From positions 3,534,001 through 3,598,000 of the forward strand of contig OZ245731.1 of assembly GCA_965227155.1 (NCBI GenBank): a stretch of 64,000 bases of DNA, in the 5' to 3' direction. The position numbers and the translations under genes were made by a program. Every line of letters begins with the position of its first letter. Within the stretch, counting starts at the first letter, position 1. The notes under the pieces are model-generated. The model searched no databases, was not told the DNA's origin, and saw only the letters and a list, made by a program, of their open reading frames with translations. Positions 1 through 9,064 of this stretch are shown here, in pieces. Source of the stretch: UBA6059 sp965227155 (lineage in GTDB: Bacteria > Bacteroidota > Bacteroidia > Cytophagales > Cyclobacteriaceae).

Positions 1-327
1 CTCCACCGATTTTTTGAACCAGGCTATATCGGGTAAAATTTTGAAATGCTTATAGAGCCCATAGTCCATCAACTCTTGCTTCCATTCTGTGAAGTACCAT
101 TTCATGGATGGCTGATGGAAAGTGCGAAGTGCAGATTTATCAAAAATAAATTTTTCAAAAGTACCAGCTTCCTTCACTTCATCCGCTAGTGCATTAAAAG
201 TCTCTTTGAATTTCTTAATAGGGACATATTCTACCTTAAGCACACATCCTATTGTTTTTTGATCTTCGTCAGCATAGCACGCTGCCTGTTCGCTTTCAAA
301 TATTTTAGTAAATCCAAATTCTTCCAT
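1..327 (-). CDS. Hypothetical protein, C-terminus cut off by window edge
   Basis: An open frame of 109 codons runs from an ATG at 327 on the minus strand to the first base of the window without a stop, so the 3' part is missing. The visible product begins MEEFGFTKIFESEQAACYAD and is soluble, mixed alpha/beta, with several aromatic residues (WYFTEW, DIAWFKKS). I do not recognise the family. The N-terminal pattern (a short strand after a residue likely to bind, then a long helix) resembles small STAS-like single-domain proteins, but that is only an impression. It is divergent from the phosphatase pair that starts at about 438; the 110-bp AT-rich gap between them must hold both promoters. A signalling role next to a SpoIIE phosphatase is inference. 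Confidence 0.7.
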   Translation of the reverse strand, partial: MEEFGFTKIFESEQAACYADEDQKTIGCVLKVEYVPIKKFKETFNALADEVKEAGTFEKFIFDKSALRTFHQPSMKWYFTEWKQELMDYGLYKHFKILPDIAWFKKSVE

Positions 328-473
328 AGCGTATAAATTCGATTAGCTGTTTGTACATGTAATCAAATAGAGAAAATATTGTTTAGGATTTATCCGAGAT
401 TTTTTTCGTTGAAATTTTTTAAACAATTCCCTGACAAATGCTCTTAGAATGGCAAATCGAAATTGAAAGTCCT

Positions 474-824
474 ATGAGCAAAGTAGAGGAAATACTAGAA
501 TCTTTTTTAGAGCAATATACTGGTATTGAGGGAGTTGTTTTGGAAAGTCTGGAGACGGAACTTCAATTTAAGTTCGGTCAAAATATTGATTTAATACAAA
601 AGTATCGTGAATTAACAATATTATCTGTAGATGAAAACTTCCAGACCTTGTTTTCATTTATCCATGCTGACCAGGGGACAGTCATTATTTTTTTTTTGGA
701 TGAAACCACCTATCTCAGTGTATTCACCAAAGATGCCAAACCCAACAAAGAGCTAGCCAAAAGAATGTACAACGCCTACAGGGATAAGATTATGAAGGCG
801 ATAACTGAAACAGCAGAAGCATGA
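474..824 (+). CDS. Small hypothetical protein partnered with SpoIIE-type phosphatase
   Basis: This is a soluble protein of 116 residues from the ATG at 474 (MSKVEEILESFLEQYTG); the frame is also open upstream to an ATG at 438, giving 128 residues. I prefer 474 because the upstream extension looks less like a protein start, but neither has a strong ribosome site. The stop overlaps the ATG of the phosphatase gene by four bases (ATGA), so the two are almost certainly translated together. The tail, a hydrophobic strand (TVIIFFLD) followed by a charged amphipathic helix, resembles Roadblock/LC7-like or SiaB/SiaC-like accessory proteins. The similarity is weak and I assign no function. It probably acts with the phosphatase in a partner-switch or signalling module. 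Confidence 0.75.
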   Translation: MSKVEEILESFLEQYTGIEGVVLESLETELQFKFGQNIDLIQKYRELTILSVDENFQTLFSFIHADQGTVIIFFLDETTYLSVFTKDAKPNKELAKRMYNAYRDKIMKAITETAEA

Positions 825-1900
825 AATCAACAGCATTTATAAAAAATATTGATGATAGTTTCAAAGGCATCGAAGAATGTGGATTTGTTGCCAATGATGA
901 AATGGTAGCAAGTATTCATAGATCAGACCTTGAACCGGAGGAGTTTGAGTCTATAGTAATGCGACTTTACTATATGGCCGCAGATCCGGAAAAGGGGATA
1001 CGCTATTTTATCAATCAATATGCCGATGGCAAATACTTATACATAACCAAGCTCAACGAGGACCTGTGGTTTTATGTATTGAGTTTTGATGAAGCCTTTG
1101 CCAAACTGCATTTTTACATACAATTCTTACTGAGCGATGAGTCTATAGAATTGGATGATAGCAAGGGTACTGAGGCAGGAGAGGATCATGATAGCATATT
1201 GGCAGCGCAGCGTATCCAACACATGCTTTTTGAAGACCTTACTCCGCTGCTAAAAGATTTTAAAGATACTTACTTCTGGTACAGTCCGAAGGACACGATA
1301 GGAGGTGATTTTTATTGGGGTAAGGAGACTGCCAAACACAAATGGTTTGTCATTGGTGATTGTACGGGTCACGGAGTGGAGGGAGCACTTGCGACAGTAA
1401 GCGTGCTTTCTATTCTTAACCAGGTATTTGATGACAAATTAAAGCCTCACTGGTTGATCAAAAATATCCACTACAGCCTCAATGACATCCAAAAGCAGAA
1501 ACTGGAGGATGGCTATGGTATAGGTAATGAAATGATGGTCATCCGGTATAATAAAGCCGATGGATCTATAGATTATGCCGGTACAGGACTGCCACTTTAT
1601 GTAATTGGCAAAAACTTTAAATATTACAAAACCAAATCAGCGCATTACGAGCCGGAAAGGGTAGTGAAGTTCATCAGATCCCGTCATCTAAAGCTGGAAT
1701 CTGGACAAGGTATCTTCACTCACAGCGATGGTATCATTGATCAGTTTGATGAGAGCAGTGCCAAATATAAGCGCAAGCGATTATTGCAAACGCTCAAAAC
1801 CGGGGAAATCAATGCAGAAACGATTGAAGCAAATGTGAGGGCATGGCAAGGCAAAATGGATCAAACAGATGATATAGTCGCATTATATTTTAGTCATTAA
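821..1900 (+). CDS. SpoIIE/PP2C-family serine phosphatase
   Basis: A predicted Mn/Mg-dependent protein serine/threonine phosphatase of 359 residues. Residues about 125-355 form a SpoIIE-type PP2C domain. The metal-binding motifs are visible in order: the D..GGDFYW block near residue 160, GDCTGHGVEGAL near 180, THSDG near 300 and TDDIVAL near the C-terminus. In Bacteroidota these domains usually follow HAMP, GAF, TPR or response-regulator modules; here the first 120 residues are a soluble domain that I do not recognise and that looks broadly similar in secondary structure to the small protein encoded just upstream. Translational coupling with that gene suggests a signalling pair. The substrate would be a phosphorylated anti-anti-sigma (STAS) or similar protein, which is family knowledge and not visible here. 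The gene ends 8 bp from the convergent mscS-like gene. Confidence 0.88.
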   Translation: MKSTAFIKNIDDSFKGIEECGFVANDEMVASIHRSDLEPEEFESIVMRLYYMAADPEKGIRYFINQYADGKYLYITKLNEDLWFYVLSFDEAFAKLHFYIQFLLSDESIELDDSKGTEAGEDHDSILAAQRIQHMLFEDLTPLLKDFKDTYFWYSPKDTIGGDFYWGKETAKHKWFVIGDCTGHGVEGALATVSVLSILNQVFDDKLKPHWLIKNIHYSLNDIQKQKLEDGYGIGNEMMVIRYNKADGSIDYAGTGLPLYVIGKNFKYYKTKSAHYEPERVVKFIRSRHLKLESGQGIFTHSDGIIDQFDESSAKYKRKRLLQTLKTGEINAETIEANVRAWQGKMDQTDDIVALYFSH

Positions 1901-1908
1901 TCAAGCGA

Positions 1909-2811
1909 TTATTTATTCAATTTCATTTCTGAAAGTGTAGCGCCACCTTTAATCCCGAAATCCAAGGTGCGAATAGGGAATGGAATGGTAATGTCGTTTT
2001 CATCAAATGCCTTTTTGATAGCGATGATCGCATTGGAACGCATGTTTAAGAATCCCGGAGGGTCTGGATATTTGATCCAAAATTTGATCTCAAAGTTGAT
2101 AGAGCTATCGCCATATCCCGTATAGGTGAAGATCATATCCTCCTTTCGGATTACACCTTCCAGGTTATGCAATGTATTTAAAACGATTTCCTTCACTTGC
2201 TCTAAATTATCAGCATAGGATATGCCTACCGCCAGGTCAATTCTGCGCTCACCACGCTTACTGTAATTGATGATAGGGCTTTGAAGTACTTCTTTGTTGG
2301 GTACATAAACTTCCTGTCCCTGAAAGGTTCGGATCACGGTTACCCGTAGATTTGCCCGGTCTACCGGGCCCATGAAATCATTGATTTTGACGATATCCCC
2401 AACCAGAAACGGTTTGCGAAAGGCCAAAATGATACCGGAAACAAAATTGGCAGCTATATCCTGGAAGGCAAAACCCAATGCAAGTCCAAGTACACCCACA
2501 CCGGCCAACAATGAAGTTACAGCTTTACCAAGCTGTAGGATTTCCAGTATGATAAAGAGCCCCAGGCCCATGATGGTGTAGTAGACAAAGGTGCCAAAGA
2601 GGTTTTCCAATGCCTTATTGTCGCTGGATTTGCGAAAGAGCTTGATAGAGATTTTCCGTAAAAGTTTGGCAAAAAGCCAAAAAGCAAGGAATAGAAAAAT
2701 GGCGGCAATCATGTTGGGAATCATGGTGATGAAACCGTCAATCCAGCCATCTACTTTGCCAATGACCTTATCAAAGGTGTTACCGATTTGGTCTATGGAA
2801 TTGATCTGCAT
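1909..2811 (-). CDS. Small-conductance mechanosensitive channel (MscS family)
   Basis: A protein of 300 residues, close to the 286 of E. coli MscS. Hydrophobic segments lie at about 30-51, 73-92 and 97-128; the third is the glycine/alanine-rich pore helix (GVGVLGLALGFAFQDIAAN). It is followed by the conserved beta domain (FLVGDIVKI, then VPNKEV and NYSKR) and a mixed alpha/beta C-terminal domain. The channel would sit in the inner membrane as a heptamer and open under membrane tension to release solutes during hypo-osmotic shock. It is monocistronic here, convergent with the phosphatase gene and divergent from the TonB receptor gene across a 410-bp gap. Confidence 0.95.
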   Translation of the reverse strand: MQINSIDQIGNTFDKVIGKVDGWIDGFITMIPNMIAAIFLFLAFWLFAKLLRKISIKLFRKSSDNKALENLFGTFVYYTIMGLGLFIILEILQLGKAVTSLLAGVGVLGLALGFAFQDIAANFVSGIILAFRKPFLVGDIVKINDFMGPVDRANLRVTVIRTFQGQEVYVPNKEVLQSPIINYSKRGERRIDLAVGISYADNLEQVKEIVLNTLHNLEGVIRKEDMIFTYTGYGDSSINFEIKFWIKYPDPPGFLNMRSNAIIAIKKAFDENDITIPFPIRTLDFGIKGGATLSEMKLNK

Positions 2812-3222
2812 TGACTCAATCTATACATATTTTGCTTAAGTGCCGGCCTAAAATTGTAAAACCTTAGTTCTGCATGAGGAATGGGAAGGGTGCCGAAAGG
2901 CAGTGCAAAGTACACACCTGGGCAGCCCGACCTGAAGCGATGAGCGGAAGGACACGTCCAATGCCTGTATCAATATACTTTTTAATCACTCCTGAATTTA
3001 AATACTCATAATCAGTATAGCCTTTAGCGTTCCTTTTTTAAAAAATTACTAATGATTTGTCTTTCACTTAACACTGTTGTAATAAATCCGATTAGGGGTT
3101 GAAAAAACCTTAAAATATTCTTAACTAGCAGGCTTTAAAATTGGTACAAAAAAACCATCAATCTGGTGTTCAAAACACTTACCAATATTTATCACACTCA
3201 TACCCTCTTAAATCAATTATTT
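2812..3222. other. Intergenic region with an unusually GC-rich core
   Basis: This 410-bp gap separates the divergent MscS and TonB-receptor genes and must contain both promoters. The second half is AT-rich. Positions about 2875-2975 are much richer in G+C than the surroundings and contain a short perfect hairpin with a GAAA loop (TGCCGAAAGGCA, 2891-2902), followed by purine-rich text such as GAGCGGAAGGACACG. No open reading frame of useful length covers it. It could be a small RNA, a leader element or an extragenic repeat. I could not identify a convincing Bacteroidota -33/-7 promoter by eye. Confidence 0.4.
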
Positions 3223-6200
3223 ATGACTCGAAAACTACTGCCTATTTTTCTGGCGGCGATTGGTTATTGCCTTAGCATAGCACCATCGTGGGCCCAGGGA
3301 TCAACCTCTTCCCGGATGACGGGTAGGGTAACGGCTGCCGGCGATGTATTGCCCGGCGCTACTGTACTGGCTGTACACAATCCTACGGGATTTGAGTACG
3401 GCACCATTACCAACGTGGAAGGTTACTACACATTGAACAACCTTAATGTGGGTGGACCTTACACAGTGAAAATCACCTATGTTGGTTATGATGAAAGCGT
3501 AAAAGAAGGCATTTATTTGTCGCTGGGCCAAACCCTGGAGCTTGATTTTACACTGACCGAAGCTTCTACTGAGCTCGATGAAATTGTAATCAGTGCCAAC
3601 GACCTGTTTGATGGTAACAGGACCGGTGCGGAGACCAATGTGGATGAAGAAACCATCAACAGCACACCTACTGTAGAGCGTGGTTTGAATGACTTCCTGC
3701 GTTTAACACCTCAAGCCAATGTGGGCAATGCTGCGGCGGTAAACAATGGTGCGATCAGCTTTGCCGGTGTAAACAACCGGTTCAACTCCATCTTTATTGA
3801 TGGTGCGGTAAATAATGACGTGTTTGGTTTGGCACAATCCGGTACCAACGGTGGTCAGGCAGGCATTTCGCCAATCAGCCCTGATGCGCTTGAGCAAATA
3901 CAAGTGGTATTGGCTCCTTATGATGTAACGCTAGGTGGCTTTGCCGGTGGTGGTGTTAATGCGGTTACCCGCAGCGGTACCAATGAATTTGAAGGTTCTG
4001 CCTACTATTTCCTTAGAAACGAAAGCCTTACTGGGAAAACACCAACTGATAATCCGGATGTGGTACGGACTCAGCTGGCACCTTTCACAGTAAATACCTA
4101 CGGTGCAAGGTTGGGTGGTCCCATTATTAAAAACAAGCTTTTCTTTTTTGCCAATGTTGAGATTGAAAGAAGAGAAGAGCCCAGACCTTTTATCCCTGAG
4201 GATTATGTAGGTGGTGCAACGGTAGCAGATATTGAGGCTGTAGGTGCTGCTTTACAAAGCCGCTATGGTTATGATCCAGGAGGATTCCTGAACAATGCTC
4301 AGACTACTGACGGTGAAAAAATCTTGGTGAAATTTGACTTCAATATTAGCCAAAACCATAAATTATCGCTTCGTCACTCTTATGTAAAAGCCAATACTAA
4401 GATTTTCCCTAGACCCAGCGATACACAGGTCAACTTTGAAAATGTAGGCTATATCTTCCCTTCAACGACAAACTCTTCAGCACTTGAGTTGAAGTCCAAC
4501 TGGGGCAACAATATTTCCAACAACCTGATATTGGGAGCTACCATAGTACGTGATGATAGAGACGTGCTAGGAGAGCCATTTCCTCAGATCATTATGCAGG
4601 ATGGCAATGCAAGAGTAGTGGCAGGTACGGACAACTTCTCCTTATCCAATATTGTATTCCAGGATGTATTTACACTTACGAATAACCTGAACGTTTACAA
4701 GGGTAAGCATACCTTCACTTTTGGTACACACAATGAGTTTTTCAATATTCAGAACCTGTTTACCATTTTCTCTACACCTCGATACCAATATTTCTTTAAT
4801 GGGGTAAATAGATTCCTGGCTGGTGAGAACCCTGACCTGGTATTGTTTGGTCATGAACAACTTGCCGGTGGATTAACAGAGCCAAGATTGGGCGATGCTG
4901 CTGAAAACCTGGGACCTACCTTTAGCGCATTGCAGATGGCTTTTTATGCACAGGATGAGTACCAATATTCAGACCGTTTGAAAATCACAGCAGGTTTGCG
5001 ATTGGATATTCCCATATTCTTGGAGAATCCTCCTTTAGAAAACACTGAATTTAATGATGTAACTGTACCGTTGATTGAAGCTGCCGGTTACGACCTGCAA
5101 GGAGCACGTGCTTCCAACACACCTAATACACAGTTTTTGCTAAGCCCGAGAATCGGATGGAACTATGACGTGTCTGGTGATAAGTCTACCCAAGTTCGTG
5201 GTGGTCTGGGTATCTTCACCTCAAGAGTGCCATGGGTATGGCCGGGTGGTATGTACATCAGAAATGGTCTAAACAGTAGCTTATTTGTAAGCGGAGGACA
5301 GCCTATACTGGCTGATCCTAATGACTGGACCTCTAACCTGTTCAACTCTACTAGCCCTTCCGGTGATGTGGACCTTTTTGTGGATGATTTCAAATATCCT
5401 CAGATTTTCCGTACCAGCATGGCTGTAGATAAGAAGTTGCCTGGTGGTTTAGTGGCCAGTGCAGAGTTTATGTATAGCAAAACGCTTAACAATATTGATG
5501 TGAAAAGCGTGAACCTTGCTGCTACCGGTGAAACATTGGATGGTGCTGACAACCGACCTATGTATGCCTGGAATGGTGGCGGTAGGGTAGATCCTACGTA
5601 TACCAACGTGGTATTGGTAGGTAATACTTCCAAAGGACATACCTGGAACTTTACCACGCAACTGCAGAAGGAATTTTCCAGCAACCTGGTAGCCAGCCTT
5701 GCTTACTCATTCACCCGTGCTAATTCATTGTTTGATGGTACAGGCTTTATCAACTACACTAACTGGGACGATATCCTTAGTGTGAATGGTAAAAACTTCC
5801 CTGAAGTATCGAGATCAGTTTATGATGTGGGATCACGAATTACTGGTTTTGTAAGCTACAGAGCCGAGTATCTTGATTTTGCGGCTACTACCATTTCGCT
5901 ATTCTATAACGGACAGTCTGGCCAGCCTTACTCTTTCGTGTACAATGACAGCAACCAGCTGACCGACGAATCGAATAACAGCTCAAATACCAACCTGATT
6001 TATGTGCCTGCCAGACAGCAGGATATCGTATTTGTTGACCAGGTAGGTAGTGATGGTATGGTGGTAAAAACAGCTGCACAGCAATGGCAGGAGCTTGATG
6101 CCTTCATCGAAAGAAACGACTACCTGAGTGAGCGTAGAGGTCAATATGCGGAGCGCAACATGTCAAGAACACCATTTGAGAGCATTCTTGACCTTAAAAT

Positions 6201-6480
6201 CATGCAAGATTTCTACATCACTACTGCCGGCGGTAAGAAGCACAACCTGCAGATCTCATTTGATATTTTCAACTTTTCTAATTTCCTAAACAAGGATTGG
6301 GGTAGAAGGTATTTTGTGCCTGGCAATAACTTCCCATTGATCAACTTCGAAGGTTTTGTGCCTGGTACTAACCAGCCTACCTTCACTTTCAATGATCCGG
6401 GAGAGCCTTACAGTATTGTGCAGTCCGGCATTTACAGTGCCCGCTGGTCAGCACAGCTTGGCGTACGATACAGCTTCTAG
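3223..6480 (+). CDS. TonB-dependent receptor with carboxypeptidase-regulatory-like plug extension
   Basis: An outer-membrane receptor of 1085 residues if the ATG at 3223 is used; an in-frame ATG at 3166 adds 19 residues. I choose 3223 because it begins a clean Sec signal peptide (MTRKLLPIFLAAIGYCLS, cleavage after SWAQ). After it come a CarboxypepD_reg-like beta-sandwich (about residues 30-115), the plug (TETNVDEETI, LRLTPQ, VNAVTRSGTNEFEG) and a 22-strand-type barrel ending in the usual aromatic residue (GVRYSF). It resembles the Oar/SusC-like receptors that import bulky substrates through TonB. No SusD gene is adjacent, so the substrate cannot be inferred. A strong rho-independent terminator follows the stop. 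Confidence 0.93.
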   Translation: MTRKLLPIFLAAIGYCLSIAPSWAQGSTSSRMTGRVTAAGDVLPGATVLAVHNPTGFEYGTITNVEGYYTLNNLNVGGPYTVKITYVGYDESVKEGIYLSLGQTLELDFTLTEASTELDEIVISANDLFDGNRTGAETNVDEETINSTPTVERGLNDFLRLTPQANVGNAAAVNNGAISFAGVNNRFNSIFIDGAVNNDVFGLAQSGTNGGQAGISPISPDALEQIQVVLAPYDVTLGGFAGGGVNAVTRSGTNEFEGSAYYFLRNESLTGKTPTDNPDVVRTQLAPFTVNTYGARLGGPIIKNKLFFFANVEIERREEPRPFIPEDYVGGATVADIEAVGAALQSRYGYDPGGFLNNAQTTDGEKILVKFDFNISQNHKLSLRHSYVKANTKIFPRPSDTQVNFENVGYIFPSTTNSSALELKSNWGNNISNNLILGATIVRDDRDVLGEPFPQIIMQDGNARVVAGTDNFSLSNIVFQDVFTLTNNLNVYKGKHTFTFGTHNEFFNIQNLFTIFSTPRYQYFFNGVNRFLAGENPDLVLFGHEQLAGGLTEPRLGDAAENLGPTFSALQMAFYAQDEYQYSDRLKITAGLRLDIPIFLENPPLENTEFNDVTVPLIEAAGYDLQGARASNTPNTQFLLSPRIGWNYDVSGDKSTQVRGGLGIFTSRVPWVWPGGMYIRNGLNSSLFVSGGQPILADPNDWTSNLFNSTSPSGDVDLFVDDFKYPQIFRTSMAVDKKLPGGLVASAEFMYSKTLNNIDVKSVNLAATGETLDGADNRPMYAWNGGGRVDPTYTNVVLVGNTSKGHTWNFTTQLQKEFSSNLVASLAYSFTRANSLFDGTGFINYTNWDDILSVNGKNFPEVSRSVYDVGSRITGFVSYRAEYLDFAATTISLFYNGQSGQPYSFVYNDSNQLTDESNNSSNTNLIYVPARQQDIVFVDQVGSDGMVVKTAAQQWQELDAFIERNDYLSERRGQYAERNMSRTPFESILDLKIMQDFYITTAGGKKHNLQISFDIFNFSNFLNKDWGRRYFVPGNNFPLINFEGFVPGTNQPTFTFNDPGEPYSIVQSGIYSARWSAQLGVRYSF

Positions 6481-6502
6481 AAGTTTAGATATATTATTGA
6501 TT

Positions 6503-6537
6503 AAAGGGATGCCTCAAAAGGGTATCCCTTTTTTTTT
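6503..6537 (+). terminator. Rho-independent terminator after the TonB receptor gene
   Basis: An inverted repeat (AAAGGGATGCC at 6503-6513 pairing with GGTATCCCTTT at 6521-6531, one G-U pair) with a 7-base loop is followed by a run of T. It lies 22 bases after the stop codon of the receptor gene. Confidence 0.9.
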
Positions 6538-6617
6538 AAAAGAATTATTAGTATTAAGTCTATTGAATTGATGCTAAGGTATAGTTTACTTTTAAATTGC
6601 CTTATATCAGGTCTACT

Positions 6618-8216
6618 TTAATATTTTTCATTTTCATTGGGTTCGAAAAGCATGGTTTGACCTGATCTAATTTCGTATTTTGAAATATTGTCTTCTGTAA
6701 TTAAAGAGTTAATTGAATCAAGATCTTTGCTCAGATAAGCATTTATAAGTTCTACTTTGGTTAAATCAGGAATAGCCTTAATTACTGGTAGTCTTAATTT
6801 TCTTAAATTTTGGCTTTGCCATCTTGGAAACCCCCCATTCATTTTATTTCCGAACTCCATAAGTTGATTTTTTGAAAAATCAGACATCAATATTGCGGCA
6901 AGAATTCTTAATTCATCAAGGCTTCCACCTTTTATATAGTATAGGTTATGATGTGGATAATAATTGCCTTCATCAATAAAAATATATGTATTTCCAGATA
7001 TATCTGGGAGAACGATTTTAGCTTCAAATCTCAAATGGTAATTAACTTTATCAATCGTTTTAAACCATTTATCTTTATTTTTTTTAGCGACGTGCCTTTT
7101 TTTTAGTATTTCGGCGTATGAGTAAAAATATTTTAAAGTCCGAGGGAATTTTTCTATGTCAATTAGATTACCATTTTTATCAAAAGGGTTAATTAAATAA
7201 TTGCCACTCCATTTTAATGTATTGTTTTTAACATCTTTAGAAATAAGGATAGGAAGAAGTAATTCATTCTCAACTATTCTTTTGAAATCTTTTCTAATAA
7301 ATACTCTATCACAACCTGTAGCTACACCAATCCCAATTTTAAAGCCTTGATTTTCAATTGTGTCTAGAAACTTAACATGACTGTTTTTGAAATCAATTGA
7401 GTAAAACCAATTCGAACTACTAGTGTTAAGAAATTTGTCAGGTGGCTTATTTTTATTGAAATACTTTAAACTTGAAATATCATTAAGCTTAAAATACTTT
7501 GCATTTTTTTTCGCATTCGAATTTTTAACATTAAAAATTGCCGGGTAAGCTATAACTGATTCTTCAAATGGTGATGATTCTTCTAAATCTATGACTTCTA
7601 ATAGATTATAGTTGTGGTGTATTAAATTCCTTAATTTTGCTCCATATTGGTTCTTTAGCCATCTATTTGAACAAATAAAGGACAGTTGACCATCCGGATG
7701 TAAACATTTTAAAGCTTTTTCAAAGAAAGCAATGTATAGGTCACTTCTATGAGTAAATGTTCCGTATATTCTTCTATATAATGTTTTTTTAACTGGTGGG
7801 ATATTTTCGTGCCTTACATAAGGTGGATTTCCAATTATAATATCTGCTTTATCAAATTGTGAGGTTAGGAAATCATTCTTCTCTATTAATCCAGTAGGTA
7901 ACTTATATCCCAATTCACCTAATTTGTATTCTAAATTATAATGTAATCGATCTATTATTTGATCGTCAATGTCAATAAATTTTAAGTTTTTGAGTGAGTT
8001 TGAAAAGCTGAATTTGTGTTTTATAGAGGATTTATACAATGTATCTATAACTGAAAGAGCAAAAACACCTTCTCCAGCTGCAGGCTCAATCAATTTTATT
8101 TTACTTAGGTTAAAATGTTCCTGATAGTTGACAAATTCAAGCATCTTTTCAACGATGAATGGCTTCGTTAACACAAGTCCATGTTTATTGCCATTTGACC
8201 TCTTACCATAAATCAT
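6618..8216 (-). CDS. Type II DNA adenine methyltransferase, M.PaeR7I-like
   Basis: A protein of 532 residues, the same length I recall for M.PaeR7I. It has the gamma-class N6-adenine methyltransferase layout: SAM-binding motif I (EPAAGEGVF, residues 44-52), motif IV NPPYVRHEN (130-138), then a target-recognition region and a TaqI-type C-terminal specificity domain. It would methylate adenine in the site cut by its partner, protecting host DNA. The partner nuclease is XhoI/PaeR7I-like, which implies CTCGAG. The nuclease gene lies immediately upstream and the two overlap by four bases (ATGA at 8213-8216), so they are co-expressed. The gene is clearly more AT-rich than the flanking core genes (many TTT, AAA and ATT runs), which suggests horizontal acquisition. 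Confidence 0.93.
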   Translation of the reverse strand: MIYGKRSNGNKHGLVLTKPFIVEKMLEFVNYQEHFNLSKIKLIEPAAGEGVFALSVIDTLYKSSIKHKFSFSNSLKNLKFIDIDDQIIDRLHYNLEYKLGELGYKLPTGLIEKNDFLTSQFDKADIIIGNPPYVRHENIPPVKKTLYRRIYGTFTHRSDLYIAFFEKALKCLHPDGQLSFICSNRWLKNQYGAKLRNLIHHNYNLLEVIDLEESSPFEESVIAYPAIFNVKNSNAKKNAKYFKLNDISSLKYFNKNKPPDKFLNTSSSNWFYSIDFKNSHVKFLDTIENQGFKIGIGVATGCDRVFIRKDFKRIVENELLLPILISKDVKNNTLKWSGNYLINPFDKNGNLIDIEKFPRTLKYFYSYAEILKKRHVAKKNKDKWFKTIDKVNYHLRFEAKIVLPDISGNTYIFIDEGNYYPHHNLYYIKGGSLDELRILAAILMSDFSKNQLMEFGNKMNGGFPRWQSQNLRKLRLPVIKAIPDLTKVELINAYLSKDLDSINSLITEDNISKYEIRSGQTMLFEPNENEKY

Positions 8217-8935
8217 ACTTCGAATTGATTTAATTTACTCTGAATAAAACCCATGAAGGACAAAAGAAACGATTCGAACGAAATATCTGATTTTACTGAA
8301 CCAAACTGCTTACTTGAATCTGTCCAAAGTAGACATGTTGAAGAATAATGTCTTTCTTGCATTAATTTTTGACAAAACAATGCGTATCTATTTAAATAAC
8401 CTGTTTCAAGAAATTCTTTACGTACAGCATAATGTGGTTCCTGTAGTCTTACTGGATTTGATGATTTTTCATTTTTCTCTACAAGGATTAAATAGCCAAG
8501 CCAGGGAGGTTGGTTTTGAGGAAATCCGTTTTCTTTAAAAGCTGTCCAGAGGTCCACGGCACTACCAAGTGCTTCTTCAGTTCTATTATTAAAATTGTTT
8601 CCAAAGGAACCAACCTGAGATTTAAATTCTAAAACTACCAGAAGTTGTTTCTTAGGGGAAATAATTAAAAAATCCCAATCTTTTGTGGGTCTAAAATAAC
8701 CAGGCAAAAAATTACCTTTAGTAAATATGTGTTCTTTTGGCACACCCATATCTTTTGATATTTCAGCAAACAATTCTAGGAAACCATCTAACTGTTTGCC
8801 TCCGGTAACTGCGCTTCTGTTTCCCTGGTTTGATTTTTTTCCCACTGATAGTTGCAGGTTACGAGTCCTCCAAAAGTGATCTATTGCCTTTCCCAGCAAA
8901 GGTTGATATTTTTCAGTCGATAGCATTTGTATCAA
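8213..8935 (-). CDS. Type II restriction endonuclease, XhoI/PaeR7I family
   Basis: A protein of 240 residues, near the 246 of R.PaeR7I. The PD-(D/E)XK core is visible: WDFLII at 87-92 supplies the aspartate and LEFKSQVGSFGNN at 102-114 supplies the glutamate and lysine. The stretch FKSQVGSFGNNFNNRTEEA is a hallmark of the XhoI/PaeR7I family. It would cut unmethylated CTCGAG. In this operon the nuclease gene comes first and the protective methylase second. An alternative start three codons in (MLSTEK) is possible. The pair sits between the receptor terminator and a core dehydrogenase gene with no integrase nearby. Confidence 0.93.
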   Translation of the reverse strand: MIQMLSTEKYQPLLGKAIDHFWRTRNLQLSVGKKSNQGNRSAVTGGKQLDGFLELFAEISKDMGVPKEHIFTKGNFLPGYFRPTKDWDFLIISPKKQLLVVLEFKSQVGSFGNNFNNRTEEALGSAVDLWTAFKENGFPQNQPPWLGYLILVEKNEKSSNPVRLQEPHYAVRKEFLETGYLNRYALFCQKLMQERHYSSTCLLWTDSSKQFGSVKSDISFESFLLSFMGFIQSKLNQFEV

Positions 8936-9064
8936 ATTGTTTTCTAGAAGCTAAAATCATTGTGATGATTAATTTAACATATTCTCTAGTTATACAAGTG
9001 AATTAAGAGTCTAAGAAACTGTTACTAAACTTTTTCATTTAGGGAATCATTGTTAAATCAGAAG

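Noticed and set aside
6641..6655. A tRNA-like TPsiC arm (GGGTTCGAAAAGC)
   Set aside because: It lies inside the 3' end of the methyltransferase gene and there is no cloverleaf around it.
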